Source: Acidobacteria bacterium AH-259-L09
GTDB lineage: Bacteria > Acidobacteriota > UBA6911 > RPQK01
Direction of reading: 5' to 3'
DNA length: 8,375 nt
NCBI GenBank assembly: GCA_027717875.1
Contig: JALLOL010000106.1
Span: 1 to 8,375 of the forward strand
Within the stretch, counting starts at the first letter, position 1. Each line of letters starts with the position of its first letter. The notes below the pieces were generated by a model. It was not told the DNA's origin. It made no database searches and saw only the letters and a program-made list of their open reading frames with translations. Position numbers and translations under genes: made by a program. Below, one piece after another: positions 5,098-8,375 of this stretch.

Positions 5098-8000
5098 TTA
5101 AAACAGGATCTTCAGATTCAATTGACTGATTCTCATGCCTCCGGCGATTCCTTCGATGCTGCCGAAGCGACTTCGACTCAGGTTGCTTCGCGGACCGCCC
5201 GTGTTCACGTGATTGAAGGCGTTCATCCAGTCCCATCGAAACCGCAGCGTCACGTCTTCCATCAACTTGAAATCTTTTCCAAAGGAGACATCCATCGTCC
5301 AGAATCCGGGCCCGCTGATCAATGACCGATTGGCATTTCCAGGCCGAATGGGAATCCCCTGGTCGTTTAGTGGGACCTTCGCGAAAGCATCTGGGTTCCA
5401 AAACTGCAGCGTGTCCGCGAAATCATCCAATCTCGCCCGGTCAAGGTCTACAACGTCCGCTCGGTTGATGAATCGTCCTCCGTTTTGCCTGACGCCGATG
5501 GGAGTTCCAGTTTGGGCCCGAAAGATCCCTGAAAATGTCCAGCCTCCAAGGACATTGCGCGCCGCGCCCCCAGAGGGTCTCGGAAGACGGTAGTACCAGT
5601 TCGAAGTGAAGTTGTGCTCAATATCCGCCGGAGTGCGGCCACGAGCCAGTTTGGGATTGAAAAATTCCTGACAGCATACACCGTTGTCACGTACTCCTCC
5701 GGTGGCCGTGTCGGCACCGCTTGTGGCCAGTCCTCGTCCATAGGCATAAGTGACGCCGTAGGCCAGATTCCCGGTGAAGCGTTTCCGCAGGCTGACCTGC
5801 AGGGCGCTGTACACGCTTTGCTGCGAGTCATCCATGTAAAAACCACCCCCCAGCTTCGGGTTGGGCCGCAAACTGGTCGTGCGGTCGGGCTCATTTACGG
5901 CCCGCTCCAGCATAAAGTGCACCCCTCGCTGGCCCACGTAATCGATCTCCAGCACCGTATCCGGCACGATCTCACGCTGAATGCCCAGCGTATAGTTCAT
6001 GCTGTAGGGGGCATCGAGGAAAGGGTTGTAACTGCTAGGGTTGAAAATCTCGGCGGTGGCCCGGGGAATGACAATCTGGCGGGCGTCTTCGTTCAGCACA
6101 CCCAATCTCAAACCCAGTTCATCTATCTCGCCCCCCGAAAAGGCGACGCGCGAAGGCACAAGCGGTTCCCCCACCCCGCGTCGGAATGACCCAATGATGT
6201 CGCTGGCAAACATCATGCCGAAGCCGCCCCGAATCACCGTCCTGCCCTCGCCGTCCGGATTGAAGTTGAAACCGAAGCGGGGTGCAAGGTTCAGGGGATC
6301 GTGCTTGAACGGCTTGGATGGAGGCAGTGGCGGCCCAAAGTCGAACAGGGCCCAGTTTTGGGGAGGCGTGGAGTTAAAGAATGTCACCTCACGGTCCCCG
6401 GTGGGAAGGTCTCCACCGTCGCGCCGACTGGCAGTGAAATTGGAAATGAAGTCATAGCGAAGCCCCAGGTTCAGCGTCAGCTTGGGACGTACTCTCCAGT
6501 CGTCCTGAAGGAAGAAACCAAATTGAAACATTCTGCCATTGTGGTTGGGCGCTCCAAAGGTATAGAGCACCCGCCGGAGCCTATTGGCCAGAAAGTCGTC
6601 CGTGGTATTGAACAAGAGGCGAGGGACCTCGGGGTTCGTCCAATTTCCGGCTTTGTAGCGGTAGGAGCCACCAAACTTGACATGGTGATTTCCCCCGATG
6701 TAGCCGATCTTCTGGTCGATATTGTAGACGTCTGCGTCCGAAGTCAGTACTTCGCCTCGGAGGGTTGAAAAACTATCAGTCCTAACCCATGGCAGGCGAC
6801 GCCCGAAGGGTGCTCTTTCAGGCAAGACAGGGTCCCGCTGCTCATCAAAGAACCTCTCCGACCGAAACTGAGTAATCCGGCTGTATCCAAAGCGGCTTTC
6901 AAAAACCCAGCGGCCGGTACTCTTGTCCCAGCTGCCGGCCAGTCGGTTGCTGTTGTCGAGCCACCTGCGATCACCCTCGGCAACGACTGCAGGCCGATTA
7001 AAAGACGGATCCAACCGGTTCCAGGTGAAGGCCAGGTGGCTCTCATCCACGAAGTGCACATCACCCTTAAACAGGAAAGTATCGTCCTCAGCTTCCAGTG
7101 GCCGAGCCGTTCGGAAAAGGCCACCCAGGGGATCGCCACTGGGGTTATTGGGAAACGGCAGGGGGGCAAAGATTAATTGCAGAATCTGCTTTTCCCGATC
7201 ATCGAAATTGGGAGACGCCAAAGCTTGATCCCTGGCCAATTGGGTGGGAACATCCTGCCGTCTCACTAGGCCGCGTCTCTCCTCATATCCCTCGTAGGCC
7301 AAGAAGCCGAAGGCCTGATCGAAAATGCCCAGACCCCTACGGATGATGGGAAAGCCGACAGAACCGCCGAACTGGTTGTACACCACCTTGGGCTTGCTGC
7401 TCAAAAAGGGATGTTGCGCGTTCAAGCCTTGGGTCTCGTACAGGTGAAACACCGAACCGTGAATCTCGCTCGTGCCCGCTTTGGTGATGATATTGACTTG
7501 TCCGGACACCGTATTGCCGTACTCGGCCGGCAGGACTCCTTTTATAATCTGCACCTCCTGTATCCCCTCGATACTGATCAGATCGATGTTGTTTCTTCCA
7601 GAATAGAGCGAGATCAAGTTCCCTTCCGAGTATCCGCTGGCTTCAATCCCGTCCATGGTATAAACGGTGCCATGTATGCCCGTGCCATTGAGCCGCGCGA
7701 ACCTGTTTCCACGCCCACTGACAACGGTCACTGCAGGGTTGAGCATCAGCAGGTTGGTGATATTGCGATTTATATTGGGAAGAGTTTGGATTTGTATTTC
7801 AGCCAGTCCCCCTCGCTGCTCAGAGCCGACCGTATCCACCATCGTTGCGCCGCCTTGCACGGTTATTGTCTCGCTCACCTGGCCGACCTGCAGCACAAAC
7901 GTCCTGCGAACGTCTTGAGCGGATTCGACGATCAGGTTCGTCTGCTCGTAAGTCCTGAAGCCCGGCATTTCGATTTTCAGCGTGTAGCTGCCGGGAGGCA

Positions 8001-8241
8001 ATGAAGGGACGACAAAGAAACCCGTCTCGGTCGTAACCGCACTCCTGACGACTCCTGTGGCTTCGTTGCTCACCGTCACATCGACTCCGGGAAGCACCCC
8101 GCCAGTCTCATCCTGAACTACACCGCCCAGAGATCCCGTGGTTCTCTGGGCCCAAGACGGGGTTACCACCCCAACTACAACAAGCATGAGTGCTACGGAT
8201 AACACTGGAAACCAACAGCTTCTTGGTCTGCGACTTTTCAT
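5098..8241 (-). CDS. Oar-like TonB-dependent outer-membrane receptor with carboxypeptidase-regulatory-like N-terminal domain
   Basis: 1047 residues. A signal peptide spans about 1-31 (basic MKSRRPR, hydrophobic core, PSWA before Gln32). A carboxypeptidase-regulatory-like beta-sandwich occupies about 35-118 (GSLGGVVQDETGGVLPGVDVTV, GFFVVPSLPPGSYTLKI). A TonB-box-like ETITV is at 124-128, followed by a plug at about 130-260 (TVYTMDGIEASG, VQIIKGVLPAEYGNTVSGQVNIITKAGT). The rest is the 22-strand-type barrel, with many aromatic-rich strands (FQFGFFLQDDWRVRPKLTLNLGLRYDF) and a terminal Phe (LKILF), as outer-membrane barrels require. Length fits the Oar/acidobacterial subfamily (about 1000-1200). 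It would take up an unidentified substrate using TonB-ExbB-ExbD energy; no SusD-like partner or catabolic gene is present to hint at which. The start ATG at 8239-8241 lacks a clear Shine-Dalgarno, and a hairpin lies 16 nt upstream. No frameshift or missing segment was noticed. Confidence 0.93.
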   Translation of the reverse strand: MKSRRPRSCWFPVLSVALMLVVVGVVTPSWAQRTTGSLGGVVQDETGGVLPGVDVTVSNEATGVVRSAVTTETGFFVVPSLPPGSYTLKIEMPGFRTYEQTNLIVESAQDVRRTFVLQVGQVSETITVQGGATMVDTVGSEQRGGLAEIQIQTLPNINRNITNLLMLNPAVTVVSGRGNRFARLNGTGIHGTVYTMDGIEASGYSEGNLISLYSGRNNIDLISIEGIQEVQIIKGVLPAEYGNTVSGQVNIITKAGTSEIHGSVFHLYETQGLNAQHPFLSSKPKVVYNQFGGSVGFPIIRRGLGIFDQAFGFLAYEGYEERRGLVRRQDVPTQLARDQALASPNFDDREKQILQLIFAPLPFPNNPSGDPLGGLFRTARPLEAEDDTFLFKGDVHFVDESHLAFTWNRLDPSFNRPAVVAEGDRRWLDNSNRLAGSWDKSTGRWVFESRFGYSRITQFRSERFFDEQRDPVLPERAPFGRRLPWVRTDSFSTLRGEVLTSDADVYNIDQKIGYIGGNHHVKFGGSYRYKAGNWTNPEVPRLLFNTTDDFLANRLRRVLYTFGAPNHNGRMFQFGFFLQDDWRVRPKLTLNLGLRYDFISNFTASRRDGGDLPTGDREVTFFNSTPPQNWALFDFGPPLPPSKPFKHDPLNLAPRFGFNFNPDGEGRTVIRGGFGMMFASDIIGSFRRGVGEPLVPSRVAFSGGEIDELGLRLGVLNEDARQIVIPRATAEIFNPSSYNPFLDAPYSMNYTLGIQREIVPDTVLEIDYVGQRGVHFMLERAVNEPDRTTSLRPNPKLGGGFYMDDSQQSVYSALQVSLRKRFTGNLAYGVTYAYGRGLATSGADTATGGVRDNGVCCQEFFNPKLARGRTPADIEHNFTSNWYYRLPRPSGGAARNVLGGWTFSGIFRAQTGTPIGVRQNGGRFINRADVVDLDRARLDDFADTLQFWNPDAFAKVPLNDQGIPIRPGNANRSLISGPGFWTMDVSFGKDFKLMEDVTLRFRWDWMNAFNHVNTGGPRSNLSRSRFGSIEGIAGGMRISQLNLKILF

Positions 8242-8257
8242 CTTTCTGTCATGCGGA

Positions 8258-8285
8258 GGAAGGTCCTTTAAAGAGAAGACCTTCC
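8258..8285 (-). promoter_or_regulatory. Hairpin in the mRNA leader of the TonB-dependent receptor
   Basis: A perfect 8-bp inverted repeat, GGAAGGTC at 8258-8265 and GACCTTCC at 8278-8285, with a 12-nt A/T-rich loop. On the receptor mRNA its downstream arm ends 16 nt before the start codon, which has no strong ribosome site of its own. It could modulate initiation or be incidental. It has no following U-tract on this strand, so a terminator is unlikely. The rest of 8286-8375 shows no convincing promoter. Confidence 0.35.
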
Positions 8286-8375
8286 AGTAGGTTTCTTAAT
8301 TCACCGAACTTCCCAGAATGGCTGTGATTTTGCAGTACAGGGCTCAAAAACATTTGTGTCCAGATCTTGATTCTG

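Noticed and set aside
5614..6189. 191-codon plus-strand frame, and similar ones at 6301-6768 and 7411-8004
   Set aside because: Antisense shadows inside the TonB-dependent receptor; the minus-strand frame is continuous and family-typical from signal peptide to terminal Phe.

Overview
The window looks like a chromosomal piece from an Acidobacteriota-type bacterium, or a close relative from soil or sediment. This is inference from family content: a very long Oar-like TonB-dependent receptor with a carboxypeptidase-regulatory-like N-terminal domain, a DNA-binding/transmembrane/PD40-propeller protein ending in the tail usually seen on acidobacterial Ser/Thr kinases, and a TIG/collagen-like/head-repeat/S74 surface protein. 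No rRNA, tRNA, CRISPR array, insertion sequence or phage structural operon was seen.

Layout. Positions 48-990 (minus strand) hold an M50-type intramembrane metalloprotease and, 79 bp upstream of it, a small single-pass membrane protein. Positions 991-1222 (232 bp) have no recognisable gene or terminator. Positions 1223-2763 (minus) hold a secreted repeat protein with a C-terminal S74 intramolecular-chaperone domain. This gene is split by a frameshift inside the S74 domain at 1432-1435, where a TGA stop overlaps an in-frame GTG (GTGA). Positions 2764-2999 form a 236-bp divergent intergenic region with three tandem 10-bp repeats, an inverted copy of their core, and a good sigma-70-like promoter facing right. 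Positions 3000-5072 (plus) encode a CadC-like one-component membrane regulator: N-terminal helix-turn-helix, one TM helix and a large periplasmic TolB-like propeller. After a 25-bp convergent gap, 5098-8241 (minus) encodes a 1047-residue TonB-dependent receptor whose mRNA leader contains a hairpin.

How the genes may relate. Three products are envelope or secreted proteins (repeat protein, regulator, receptor) and the M50 protease is an inner-membrane enzyme. The most specific regulatory hypothesis is that the membrane-bound regulator binds the repeated GAGCCAC boxes in its own upstream region, controlling itself and the divergent surface protein. The architecture and the boxes are visible in the sequence; the link between them is inference. 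I see no clearly novel multi-gene system. The items most worth checking are the split S74 domain, the operator-like repeat array and the chimeric regulator.
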